NCBI GenBank assembly: GCA_023418535.1
Contig: JAEZZN010000119.1
Coordinates: 1 to 14,810, forward strand
Length of the DNA stretch: 14,810 nt
Direction of reading: 5' to 3'
Source of the DNA: Bacillota bacterium
GTDB taxonomy: Bacteria; Bacillota_A; Clostridia; Tissierellales; Peptoniphilaceae
The notes beneath the pieces are model-generated. The model saw only the letters and a list, made by a program, of their open reading frames with translations. It was not told the origin of the DNA and did no database searches. Shown here one piece after another: positions 6,454 through 14,526 of the stretch. The first letter of the stretch is position 1. Every line of letters begins with the position of its first letter. Both the position numbers and the translations under genes were made by a program.

Positions 6454-7095
6454 ATGAGAGTAAAATTACAGAAAAATCAAATAGATGTTCTAATAGATTT
6501 AAAGAGGAATCATAAATTTATATGTGGCATTGACGAAGTTGGAAGAGGACCAATTGCAGGCCCAGTAGTTGCTTGTGCTGTAATTATGGGTGGTGAGAAA
6601 ATAGATGAAGTTAAAGATTCTAAAAAATTATCTGATAAAAAAAGGAGGATTTTAGCTTCAAATATTTATGACAATGCATTAGCTATAGGATATGGTATAT
6701 GTGATAATAAAGTAATAGATGATATCAACATTAGACAAGCGAGTCTTCTTGCAATGAAAGAAGCAGTTTTAAATCTTAAAGATAAACTTGGACATCATAT
6801 AGAGCCAGATTTACTTCTGATAGATGCTGAATTAATAGATACTGAAATAGATCAAATTGGTATAATATCAGGCGATGATTTAGTCTATCAAATTTCTTGT
6901 GCTTCAATACTTGCTAAAGTTTATAGAGATGATTTAATGATTGAATATTCAAAAAAATATCCTGGATATATGTTTGAAGCACATAAAGGCTATGGTACTA
7001 AGAAACACTACGAATCACTAGAAAAATTAGGGGTGACAGAAATTCATAGACTTAGCTTTTTAAAGAAATATTATGAAAAAAGAAGTGGTAGCTAA
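6454..7095 (+). CDS. rnhB: Ribonuclease HII
   Basis: RNase HII cleaves the RNA strand of RNA-DNA hybrids and removes single ribonucleotides from DNA. The 213 residues carry the active site Asp27 and Glu28 in GIDEVGRGPIAGPVV, Asp124 in LLLIDAEL, and Asp159 in SILAKVYRDD, together with the DSKKLSDKKR loop (55-64) and the HKGYGTKKHYESL helix section. The N-terminal extension before the first motif is about 24 residues, shorter than in B. subtilis RnhB. The ATG at 6454 has only a close GAGGT at 6446-6450 (three-base gap), so the exact start is less certain than the identity. The last 23 bases overlap yraN. Confidence 0.95.
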   Translation: MRVKLQKNQIDVLIDLKRNHKFICGIDEVGRGPIAGPVVACAVIMGGEKIDEVKDSKKLSDKKRRILASNIYDNALAIGYGICDNKVIDDINIRQASLLAMKEAVLNLKDKLGHHIEPDLLLIDAELIDTEIDQIGIISGDDLVYQISCASILAKVYRDDLMIEYSKKYPGYMFEAHKGYGTKKHYESLEKLGVTEIHRLSFLKKYYEKRSGS

Positions 7096-7423
7096 ACTAG
7101 GTGAAGAAATAGCTTGTAGATATCTAAAATCTGAAGGTTATAAAATACTTGAAAGAAATTATAGATATGGACATTTTGAGGCGGATATAATTGCATCTAA
7201 AGAAGATATTTTAGTAGTAGTTGAAGTAAAGACCAGAAAAGACTACAAATATTTATATGCAAATGAAGCCGTTAATTATAAAAAGCAGTATAATCTAATT
7301 TCTATTACAAAAAATTATATTATGCAAAATTGTCTTTATAATCATGACGTAAGATTTGATGTAATTGAATGTTATTGGGATACAAAAGAAATATCTCATA
7401 TAATAAACGCTTTTGAGGCATAA
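7073..7423 (+). CDS. yraN: YraN (UPF0102) family nuclease-like protein
   Basis: The 116-residue protein has the UPF0102 layout: KLGEEIACRYLKSEGYKILE (8-27), then NYRYGHFEADII and VVVEVKTRK. Glu36, Asp38, Glu51 and Lys53 form the E-x-D...E-x-K pattern of the PD-(D/E)XK nuclease fold, followed by the EAVNYKKQYNL helix. In most relatives the motif reads GEIDLI; here it is FEADII, which keeps both acidic residues. The biological role is unsettled; the position between rnhB and dprA suggests DNA processing. The start overlaps rnhB by 23 bases in another frame, and the stop lies one base before the dprA ATG. Confidence 0.9.
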   Translation: MKKEVVAKLGEEIACRYLKSEGYKILERNYRYGHFEADIIASKEDILVVVEVKTRKDYKYLYANEAVNYKKQYNLISITKNYIMQNCLYNHDVRFDVIECYWDTKEISHIINAFEA

Positions 7424-7424
7424 T

Positions 7425-8504
7425 ATGTTTGATACAGAAAGAGATATTATCTTATTTCTAAATTATGCTAGAATAAGTAATTTAAAGATTATAAATATTA
7501 TAAGTGAAAATATGCTTTACAAATTTTTTGATTTCAATACAAATAATTTGGAGCATATTTCATTTTTAAATGAGAAAGATAAATTAAGAATTTTAGATAC
7601 ATACAAAAGATTAAGTATAAATAGCATTAAATATAATTTACATAAATTTAATATTAAATATGTTACGATAATAGATAAAAATTATCCTGATATTTTAAAG
7701 AATATTTATGATGCTCCCGCAATTTTATATTATAAAGGAAATGATATAGAATGTTTAGAAAACTGTATATCAGTTGTTGGAACTAGGAAACCTTCAGAGT
7801 ATGGATTATATGCTACAAAAAGAATTGTGGAAGGATTTAGTGGTTATAATGTAAATATAGTATCAGGGATGGCTTTGGGAATAGATTTTCAAGCACATAA
7901 TACAGCTTTAGAAAACAATATTCCTACTGTAGGTGTTCTTGCATCATCTTTAGATATTATATATCCTAAGACTAATTTACATCTATATAATAGAATGGAA
8001 AATAGCCTGTTAATATCTGAATTTCCACTAGAAACACAGCCTATAAAGAGAAATTTTATATTTAGAAATAGAATAATTTCAGGTTTATCATATGCAACAA
8101 TTGTAATAGAGGCTATGGATCAAAGTGGTTCGTTGGTTACTTCTAAATATGCTACAGAGCAAAATCGAGATGTATTTGCAGTTCCTGGTAATATAAATTC
8201 CTTAAATTCAATAGGAACAAATCAGTTAATAAAAAGAGGAGCTAAATTAATTACGAAAGCAGAAGATTTATTACAAGAGTTTAATTTTATTAAAGAAAAA
8301 AGTAAAATCGATATAGATTATAATTTAGATTTAGATAACAAGATGATTAAAATTTTAAATTTATTGAAAAATGAGATTTTATCAATTGATGAAATATACA
8401 ATAAAACACAAATTCCAATTAACAAATTGTATGCTATTATTTTACAATTAGAATTAAAAGGGTATATTTGCAATATTAGAGACAATTTATATACAATAAA
8501 CTAA
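7425..8504 (+). CDS. dprA: DNA processing protein DprA
   Basis: DprA binds incoming single-stranded DNA during natural transformation and loads RecA on it. The 359 residues show an N-terminal SAM-like helical part (1-75) and a Rossmann-like core: CISVVGTRKPSEYG (114-127), IVSGMALGIDFQAH (145-158), IIYPKTN (178-184), FRNRIISGLS (213-222), EAMDQSGSLVT (229-239), FAVPGN (251-256), and GTNQLIKRGAKLI (264-276). A small winged helix follows at the end (about 305-359). The start at 7425 is chosen because GAGG (7415-7418), inside the yraN end, is well spaced from it; a TTG at 7413 is less likely. Competence in this organism is possible, but dprA is also kept by non-transformable species. Confidence 0.95.
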   Translation: MFDTERDIILFLNYARISNLKIINIISENMLYKFFDFNTNNLEHISFLNEKDKLRILDTYKRLSINSIKYNLHKFNIKYVTIIDKNYPDILKNIYDAPAILYYKGNDIECLENCISVVGTRKPSEYGLYATKRIVEGFSGYNVNIVSGMALGIDFQAHNTALENNIPTVGVLASSLDIIYPKTNLHLYNRMENSLLISEFPLETQPIKRNFIFRNRIISGLSYATIVIEAMDQSGSLVTSKYATEQNRDVFAVPGNINSLNSIGTNQLIKRGAKLITKAEDLLQEFNFIKEKSKIDIDYNLDLDNKMIKILNLLKNEILSIDEIYNKTQIPINKLYAIILQLELKGYICNIRDNLYTIN

Positions 8505-8539
8505 ATTATATTGTAAAATATTTTTTATATGATAATATT

Positions 8540-8548
8540 TGTGATAAT
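8540..8548 (+). promoter_or_regulatory. Possible extended -10 element before topA
   Basis: TGTGATAAT (8540-8548) matches an extended -10 box (TGnTATAAT, one difference), but no convincing -35 box is found 16-18 bases upstream, only T-rich sequence. The 80-base gap after dprA is nearly all A and T, which raises the chance of a random match. A start near 8555 would place the GGGGTG ribosome binding site (8576-8581) in the leader. Confidence 0.35.
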
Positions 8549-8584
8549 ATATTGAACGATATAAAAAAGAGAGAAGGGGTGTAG

Positions 8585-10642
8585 ATGGCTAAAAATTTAG
8601 TAATAGTTGAATCTCCAACAAAAGCTAAAACTTTGAGTAAATTTTTAGGTCGAAATTATAAGATTATGGCTTCTATTGGTCATTTAAGAGATTTACCAAA
8701 GAGTAAGTTTGGAGTAGATATAGAAAATAATTTTGAACCAGAATATATTAAAGTTCGTGGTAAGGCCAAGATTATAAATGAAATAAAAAAAGAAGCAGAT
8801 AAAGCTGATAATGTATATCTTGCATCTGACCCGGATAGAGAAGGAGAGGCTATAGCTTGGCATTTATCATATTTATTGGGGCTTGATATAAATCAAAAAA
8901 ATAGAGTTATATTTCATGAAATTACAGAAGATGCTGTTAAAAAAGCGATTAAAAATCCAAGAAAAATAGATTTGAATTTAGTGGATGCACAGCAAGCTAG
9001 AAGAATATTAGATAGAATAGTGGGATATAAATTATCTCCAATACTTTGGAAAAAGGTTAAAAGTGGTTTATCAGCAGGAAGAGTTCAATCTGTGGCATTA
9101 AAATTAATAGTTGATAGAGAAAATGAAATTATAAATTTTAAACCGGATGAATATTGGACAATAGATTTATTAGCTACAGTTGATAAAAATCAATTTGAAG
9201 GACAATATTTTGGAATAATTACAAATGATAATAAAATAAAAGAAAATAAACTTTCAAATGAAAAAGAAACAGATAATATTATTTCCAAATTAGGAAAAGA
9301 ATATACTATTTATGATAGACAAGTAAGTGAAAGATCTAGAAAACCTTATGAACCTTTTACAACTTCTACTATGCAACAAGAAGCATCAAAGAGATTATAT
9401 TTTTCAACTTCAAAAACGATGTCAATTGCACAACAATTATATGAAGGTATTAATATAGGATCATCATCAGTCGGTTTAATTACTTATATGAGAACTGATT
9501 CCACTAGACTTTCAGATACAATTGTCAAAGAAGCAGTTTCATATATTAAAGATAATTATGGTAAAGAATATGCTTCAAAAGGGAGAAAATATAATAAGAA
9601 AAAATCAAATGCACAGGATGCTCACGAAGCGGTAAGAGTTTCATCAATTAATAGAACTCCTGAAAGCATAAGAGATTATTTGACAGACAATCAGTATAAA
9701 TTATATAGACTAATTTGGGATAGAACTGTTCAGTCACAAATGACAAATAGTAAATATCTTTCAACAAGATACGAAATTGAAAATAATGGTCAAATCTTTA
9801 GAGTAAATGGTTCAATAATTACTTTTGATGGTTTTACTAAAGTTTGGAGAACTAATGATAAAAGTATAGAGCTACCTAATATGGATAAAGGTGATACATT
9901 TGAACCAGATAAATTAGAAAAAAATCAACATTTTACAAAACCAAAAGCTAGATTTACAGAAGCTTCATTGGTAAAAGAACTTGAGAAAAATGGTATAGGT
10001 AGACCTTCAACTTATTCTTCAATAATAAGAAGTTTAATAACTAGAAATTATATTGAATTTGATAATAAGTCTATTTTGCCAACAGATTTAGGATTTAGTG
10101 TAACAGATTTATTATTACAATATTTTGATGAAATAATAAATGAAGATTTTACTGCAAAAATGGAAACTAATTTAGATGAAATAGAAGAGGATAATGTTGA
10201 TTGGAAGAAATTAGTTTCTGATTTTTATGAACAATTTGAGCCTAAACTTGAAAAGGCAATATATTCTACAAAAGATTACAAAGTACCTGATAAGCCTACA
10301 GGTGAGAAGTGTCCAAATTGCAATGGAAAACTATTGTATAAAAAAGGTAGAAATGGAGAATTTATAGGTTGTGAGAATTTTCCAAACTGTACCTACACAA
10401 AAAATATAGTAAAGTCACTGGGAATAAAATGTCCAAAATGTGGTGGAGACATAGTAGAAAAAATTTCTAAAAATCACAAAGTATTTTTTGGATGTGATAA
10501 CTGGCCTGAATGTGATTGGTCATCATGGGACAAACCAACAGGAGAAGTTTGTAAAACCTGTGGGGATTTAATGATTCATAAGAAAAATAGAAAAATAGAT
10601 ATTGTTATGTGTCATAATGAAGACTGTCCTACTAATAAATAA
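8585..10642 (+). CDS. topA: DNA topoisomerase I
   Basis: This type IA topoisomerase relaxes negative supercoils by cutting one strand through a tyrosine bond. The 685 residues hold a Toprim domain with Glu9 (VIVESPTKAK) and DPDREGE (82-88), the catalytic Tyr301 in LITYMRTDSTR, and the DAHEAVR section typical of bacterial TopA. The C-terminus carries three zinc ribbon units: Cys576/579/596/602, Cys616/619/637/643 and Cys656/659/676/681. All four cysteines are intact in each. The start has a strong AAGGGGTG site. It follows dprA as in many Firmicutes; the gidA/codY genes that often come next are absent, and a carbon-control block follows instead. Confidence 0.98.
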   Translation: MAKNLVIVESPTKAKTLSKFLGRNYKIMASIGHLRDLPKSKFGVDIENNFEPEYIKVRGKAKIINEIKKEADKADNVYLASDPDREGEAIAWHLSYLLGLDINQKNRVIFHEITEDAVKKAIKNPRKIDLNLVDAQQARRILDRIVGYKLSPILWKKVKSGLSAGRVQSVALKLIVDRENEIINFKPDEYWTIDLLATVDKNQFEGQYFGIITNDNKIKENKLSNEKETDNIISKLGKEYTIYDRQVSERSRKPYEPFTTSTMQQEASKRLYFSTSKTMSIAQQLYEGINIGSSSVGLITYMRTDSTRLSDTIVKEAVSYIKDNYGKEYASKGRKYNKKKSNAQDAHEAVRVSSINRTPESIRDYLTDNQYKLYRLIWDRTVQSQMTNSKYLSTRYEIENNGQIFRVNGSIITFDGFTKVWRTNDKSIELPNMDKGDTFEPDKLEKNQHFTKPKARFTEASLVKELEKNGIGRPSTYSSIIRSLITRNYIEFDNKSILPTDLGFSVTDLLLQYFDEIINEDFTAKMETNLDEIEEDNVDWKKLVSDFYEQFEPKLEKAIYSTKDYKVPDKPTGEKCPNCNGKLLYKKGRNGEFIGCENFPNCTYTKNIVKSLGIKCPKCGGDIVEKISKNHKVFFGCDNWPECDWSSWDKPTGEVCKTCGDLMIHKKNRKIDIVMCHNEDCPTNK

Positions 10643-10671
10643 TTGAATGAAAAGGTTTTTTATGTTAAAAT
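10643..10671 (+). promoter_or_regulatory. Promoter of the ccpA-ptsH-ptsI block
   Basis: TTGAAT (10643-10648; 4 of 6 to the -35 consensus) is spaced 17 bases from TAAAAT (10666-10671; 5 of 6). A TG at 10663-10664 provides an extended -10. The predicted start, about 10678, lies some 20 bases before the regulator gene and just ahead of its AGGAGG site. No catabolite-responsive (cre) sequence is visible around it. Confidence 0.6.
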
Positions 10672-10697
10672 ATAGAAAATGCTATTAGGAGGAAATT

Positions 10698-11699
10698 ATG
10701 TCTAGAAAACCAACAATGGAAGATGTAAAAAATCTTGCAGGTGTATCTATTTCAACGGTTTCAAGAGTTATAAATGGTACTAGAAAAGTTTCACCAGAAA
10801 AGACTGAAGCTGTTAATAGAGCTATACAAAAGCTTGGCTATAAACCTAATGAATTAGCTAGATCCCTTGTTATGAAAAAATCTAATACAATTGGTATTAT
10901 TTTAGATGATATAGGGTATGAATATATGGCACAGTATATAAGAGGAATAGATGAGATTGGTAAAATGTACAGATATGATATTCTTCTTTATTCAACATTT
11001 GGTGATTTTGAAACACAGAAAAAGGCTGTTGAATTCTTATCATCTAAGCAAGTAGAAGGTATAATAGTAATATCTGAAAAGATTAATAACGAAATATTAT
11101 ATTCTATAAAGGAATACGATATACCATATATTTTACTAGATACATTTTATAGCCCGGATGAATTTAAAACAGTAAGTATAGATTATAAAGAAGCCATGAA
11201 ATCATTAACTGATTATTATGTTGAAAAAGGACATACAAATCTATGCTATGTTAGAACAAGAGGAGCCTTCTCTGTTTCTGAATTTAAAGAAAATGGATTT
11301 AATGAATCTGTAGAAAATAATTCATTGGAATCTTTTGTATTTTCTGTGGAGGATAACCAAATTGAATCTGGTTATCAATTTATGGAAAATAATATCAAAA
11401 AATTAAGAAATAATAATATCACGGGAATATTGGCTGAATCAGATAGTATTGCCCTTGGTATATTACATTATTGCTATGATAATGATATAAAAGTTCCTGA
11501 TGAATTCTCTGTTTCAGGATTCGGAAACACAGAAATTTCAAACCTATATAGACCAAGACTTACAACTGTAAGACTTCCATATTATGACATCGGAGCGATT
11601 GCGGTTCGTGTTTTAATTAAAATGATAGGTGAAGAATTAGAATTCAATCAATCTGTAAATCTAAATCATGAAATAATGAAGCGTGATACTGTAAAATAA
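10698..11699 (+). CDS. ccpA: LacI-family regulator, probable catabolite control protein CcpA
   Basis: The 333-residue protein has a LacI-type DNA-binding head (METMEDVKNLAGVS-like start; helix-turn-helix at about 6-28 with VSISTVSRVINGTRKVS), a hinge helix NELARSLVMKK (51-61), and a periplasmic-binding-protein-like core to the end (GILAESDSIALGIL, EFSVSGFGNTEIS, PRLTTVRLPYYDIG). CcpA represses or activates carbon genes when bound to HPr phosphorylated on Ser46. The direct neighbour is ptsH, whose product has Ser46, and no sugar-specific catabolic gene is nearby; together these argue for CcpA rather than a local sugar repressor. The call is family-certain and function-probable. AGGAGG (10687-10692) precedes the start, and ptsH starts 20 bases after the stop. 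Confidence 0.75.
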   Translation: MSRKPTMEDVKNLAGVSISTVSRVINGTRKVSPEKTEAVNRAIQKLGYKPNELARSLVMKKSNTIGIILDDIGYEYMAQYIRGIDEIGKMYRYDILLYSTFGDFETQKKAVEFLSSKQVEGIIVISEKINNEILYSIKEYDIPYILLDTFYSPDEFKTVSIDYKEAMKSLTDYYVEKGHTNLCYVRTRGAFSVSEFKENGFNESVENNSLESFVFSVEDNQIESGYQFMENNIKKLRNNNITGILAESDSIALGILHYCYDNDIKVPDEFSVSGFGNTEISNLYRPRLTTVRLPYYDIGAIAVRVLIKMIGEELEFNQSVNLNHEIMKRDTVK

Positions 11700-11719
11700 T
11701 AAAAATTTTGGAGGAAATA

Positions 11720-11980
11720 ATGGCAGAAAAAAAAGTTATTGTATTAAATGAAACAGGTTTACATGCTAGACCAGCAGCAGCTTTAGTTCAATTCGTAAAG
11801 AGCATACCTGGTGAAGTTGAATTAGAAAAAGAAGGAAAAGTTGCTAATGCTAAAAGTATTTTTAGTGTTATGAGTCTAGGTATATCTAAAAACACAGAAG
11901 TAATTGTTAGAGTTACTGGTGAAGACGAAGAAGAAAATGTTGATAAAGTTGTTGAATTCATTTCGAATTTAACTGACTAA
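11720..11980 (+). CDS. ptsH: Phosphocarrier protein HPr
   Basis: HPr passes phosphate from enzyme I to sugar-specific enzymes II of the phosphotransferase system. The 86-residue protein has the active-site His15 in GLHARPA and Ser46 in NAKSIFSVMSLG, the site used by HPr kinase in Gram-positive bacteria to make the CcpA co-regulator. The start is ATG 11720, with GGAGGA (11710-11715) just upstream; a TTG at 11708 overlaps that site and is rejected. It is encoded between the CcpA-like regulator and enzyme I. The hairpin at 11986-12014 follows five bases after the stop. Confidence 0.97.
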   Translation: MAEKKVIVLNETGLHARPAAALVQFVKSIPGEVELEKEGKVANAKSIFSVMSLGISKNTEVIVRVTGEDEEENVDKVVEFISNLTD

Positions 11981-11985
11981 TTGTG

Positions 11986-12014
11986 TAAGGATACCTAACA
12001 GTATCCTTATTTTT
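11986..12014 (+). terminator. Intercistronic hairpin between ptsH and ptsI
   Basis: TAAGGATAC (11986-11994) and GTATCCTTA (12001-12009) form a perfect 9-base stem around CTAACA and are followed by five Ts (12010-12014). It fits an intrinsic but probably leaky terminator, since ptsI begins at 12029 and its AGGAG site (12017-12021) follows at once. Partial termination would raise HPr over enzyme I; it could also protect the ptsH message end from decay. Confidence 0.7.
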
Positions 12015-12028
12015 ATAGGAGATATCTC

Positions 12029-13747
12029 ATGACTAAAAGATTTAAAGGAATTGCGGCTTCTGATGGAGTAGCAATAGGAAAAGTATATTTATTTGAAAAA
12101 ACTGAAATTATTTTAAATGAAGAAAATATACATGAATCCGATGTAGAAAAAGAATTAAATAGTTTAAATAATGCAATTGAAGAATATTCTAATGAATTAA
12201 AAAATAGAGAAACAACTACTGATGCTGAAAATGAAGTTAGAAATGCACATATTGAATTAGTATCAGACCCATCTTTAATTGAAATGGCTAGTGATAAAAT
12301 AAAAAATTCACTACAAAATGCAGAATTAGCATTACATTCTACTATTCAAGAAATGGCATCAGTATTTGAAATGTTAGATGATGAATACTTAAGAGAAAGA
12401 GCAGCAGACTATAGAGATATTGGTGAAAATATAATGTACAAATTAAAGGGCATTACACCAAAGACTTTATCATCACTAGATGATGATTATATAATTGTAG
12501 CTGAAGAATTAACTCCAACTGACACATCAACTATGGATAAAGATCATGTATTAGGTTTAGTTATGGAGTTAGGTGGTAAAACATCACATTCATCAATTAT
12601 TGCTCAAACTTTAGGTATACCTGCAGTAGTAGGTATGAAAGATATAAGATCTAATTTAAAAAATGATGATTTTATTATATTAGATGCTTTAGAAGGCGTT
12701 GTTATTGTAAATCCTGATGAAAAAACAATAGCTGATTACGAAGCTAAATTTGCATCTATTAAAGCTAATAAAGAACTTGCTGAAAAATATAAATTTGAAA
12801 AACCGGTTACATTAGATGGTAGATCAGTTGAAGTTGTTTCAAATATAGGTGGGATTGAAGATTTAAAACTTGCACTTGAAGATGGTGCAGAAGGTGTAGG
12901 ATTATTTAGAACAGAATTCTTATACATGGAAGGAAATGATTTCCCAACAGAAGAATATCAATTCTCAGTATATAAAGAAGCTGCAGAATTACTAGAAGGT
13001 AAACCATTAATTATTAGAACTCTTGATATAGGTGGTGATAAGGGACTAGATTATTTTGAGTTTCCTAAAGAAGAAAATCCATTTTTAGGTTGGAGAGCTT
13101 TAAGAATAGGTTTTGATAGAAAAGATATTTTGAGAACTCAATTAAGAGCTATTTTAAGAGCAAGTGCTTTCGGAGATGTTAAGATTCTTTTACCTATGAT
13201 AATTAGTGTGCAAGAAATTCAAACAGTTCAAGAATATATAGAAGAGTTTAAATCAGAATTAAGAGAAGAAGGTCATGATTTTAATGAAAATATAGAAGTA
13301 GGTATAATGATTGAAACTCCAGCTTCTGTATTTGTTGCTGAAGATTTAATTCAAAATTGTGATTTCTTCAGTATTGGTACTAACGACTTAACACAATATA
13401 TACTTGCAGTAGATAGAGGAAATGAAAAGATTTCACATCTATATGATTATTTTAACCCTGCCGTACTAAGAGCTATAAAACAAGTAATTGATGCTTCACA
13501 TAAACACGGTAAATGGACTGGTATGTGTGGGTCAATGGCATCTGACGTCCAAGCAACTTATCTATTATTAGGTATGGGTCTTGATGAATTCTCTGCTGTT
13601 AGCTCCAAAGTTGGTCTAATTAAATCTGTTGTAAATAATGCTAATTTAAGCGAGGCACAACAATTTGCCGAAAAAGCATTATCATTATCACAATTAGATG
13701 ATATAAGAGTATTATTAAAGGAAAAAAATGACGAATTCCATTCATAA
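12029..13747 (+). CDS. ptsI: Phosphoenolpyruvate-protein phosphotransferase (enzyme I)
   Basis: Enzyme I takes phosphate from phosphoenolpyruvate and gives it to HPr, starting sugar uptake by the phosphotransferase system in the cytoplasm. The 572-residue length is normal. Visible are the N-terminal HPr-binding helical part (about 25-140), the phosphorylated His187 in LGGKTSHSSIIAQTLGIPAV, and the barrel domain with VGLFRTEFLYM, IRTLDIGGDKGLDYF, NPFLGWRALRI, EVGIMIETP and FFSIGTNDLTQYILAVDRGN. The acid-base Cys500 stands in GKWTGMCGSMA. An AGGAG site lies just after the upstream hairpin. The final 20 bases overlap the following gene. Confidence 0.98.
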   Translation: MTKRFKGIAASDGVAIGKVYLFEKTEIILNEENIHESDVEKELNSLNNAIEEYSNELKNRETTTDAENEVRNAHIELVSDPSLIEMASDKIKNSLQNAELALHSTIQEMASVFEMLDDEYLRERAADYRDIGENIMYKLKGITPKTLSSLDDDYIIVAEELTPTDTSTMDKDHVLGLVMELGGKTSHSSIIAQTLGIPAVVGMKDIRSNLKNDDFIILDALEGVVIVNPDEKTIADYEAKFASIKANKELAEKYKFEKPVTLDGRSVEVVSNIGGIEDLKLALEDGAEGVGLFRTEFLYMEGNDFPTEEYQFSVYKEAAELLEGKPLIIRTLDIGGDKGLDYFEFPKEENPFLGWRALRIGFDRKDILRTQLRAILRASAFGDVKILLPMIISVQEIQTVQEYIEEFKSELREEGHDFNENIEVGIMIETPASVFVAEDLIQNCDFFSIGTNDLTQYILAVDRGNEKISHLYDYFNPAVLRAIKQVIDASHKHGKWTGMCGSMASDVQATYLLLGMGLDEFSAVSSKVGLIKSVVNNANLSEAQQFAEKALSLSQLDDIRVLLKEKNDEFHS

Positions 13748-14360
13748 TGTTTTCTTAGAAAAAATAAATAAGCTATCAGACGAAGAAGAAATTATTCTTG
13801 CACAGAATATTTCTTCTTTGCTTTTAGAGATACATGGCGTTAGATCTTCATCGGTAAATTGGAAACAGGAATTTACAGATGAGATGAATTTATCTCTATT
13901 TAAACATGGCTTAATAAAAAGACAAGGTCTTAAAGACTATGTTTTAATAGATTTACTAAAGTTAAATACTTTCTTATTAAAAGATCGATCCGTGTCAAGA
14001 CTAATTAAAGGAAATTCACTTTTTAATCTCGTTATAAATGACGATTTAACACTAAAATATGAAATCGATGAAAAATTTGGTGATAAAATTATTGATTTAG
14101 TCGAGTTAAACGTCTTAGCTTATTATAGACCTAGTCTAGCTAAAAAAATTTTTGATGCTAGTTTTGAAGACTTTAATTCTAAAAAAATATATAAATTATT
14201 TGCATATTATTGTGCTAAATTTACGATTGATTTAATTATAGAAAAAAGCAAAATAAATCCGAGACAAAAAGAATTACATTTAGAATACCAAGAGATAATA
14301 GATTTTATCTTTGATTCATATGAAGATTTTACCATTTATAAACCTAAATGGCTAGAATGA
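13728..14360 (+). CDS. Hypothetical protein coupled to ptsI
   Basis: I do not recognise this 210-residue protein. It has no signal peptide, membrane segment or Cys/His metal motif; it appears soluble and mostly helical. Charged helices alternate with Leu/Ile-rich stretches (EIILAQNISSLLLEI at 21-35, YVLIDLLKLNTFLLKD at 71-86, LFAYYCAKFTIDLIIEKSKI at 157-176), and aromatics are frequent near the end. It starts inside ptsI with a 20-base overlap, has an AAAGGAA site (13717-13723), and is followed by a strong terminator, so it is very likely a real last gene of the ptsHI transcript. Codon use looks like its neighbours. A role linked to sugar transport is only suggested by position. Confidence 0.75.
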   Translation: MTNSIHNVFLEKINKLSDEEEIILAQNISSLLLEIHGVRSSSVNWKQEFTDEMNLSLFKHGLIKRQGLKDYVLIDLLKLNTFLLKDRSVSRLIKGNSLFNLVINDDLTLKYEIDEKFGDKIIDLVELNVLAYYRPSLAKKIFDASFEDFNSKKIYKLFAYYCAKFTIDLIIEKSKINPRQKELHLEYQEIIDFIFDSYEDFTIYKPKWLE

Positions 14361-14366
14361 TTATTT

Positions 14367-14396
14367 AAAAGAGTTGTAAATCAACTCTTTTTTATT
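14367..14396 (+). terminator. Intrinsic terminator ending the ptsHI transcript
   Basis: AAAGAGTTG (14368-14376) and CAACTCTTT (14382-14390) make a perfect stem around TAAAT, with one further A-T pair and a T-rich tail (TTTATTT). It begins seven bases after the stop of the hypothetical gene and faces the minus-strand regulator gene. Confidence 0.88.
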
Positions 14397-14412
14397 TGAA
14401 GTTATAAGAAAT

Positions 14413-14448
14413 AAAAAAAATGATATCTTCTTATAAGATACCATTTTT
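14413..14448 (-). terminator. Intrinsic terminator of the minus-strand Fur-family gene
   Basis: Read on the minus strand, AATGGTATCTT and AAGATATCATT pair around ATAAG with one G-U wobble, followed by eight Ts (complement of 14420-14413). On the plus strand the same position is an A-C mismatch, so the structure favours the minus-strand transcript. It lies about 80 bases after the stop codon of the regulator gene. Confidence 0.75.
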
Positions 14449-14526
14449 AATAAAAGGATAATAAATTTAAAATTATGAAACCGATATTATTAGAGTCTAA
14501 AATAGAATAAAAAGAATTTGTATTAT

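Noticed and set aside
14476..14489. Sequence TGAAACCGATATTA resembling a catabolite-responsive (cre) site, with one mismatch
   Set aside because: It lies between two convergent genes, downstream of both, where CcpA would have no promoter to act on; a near match of a degenerate site in AT-rich DNA is expected by chance.
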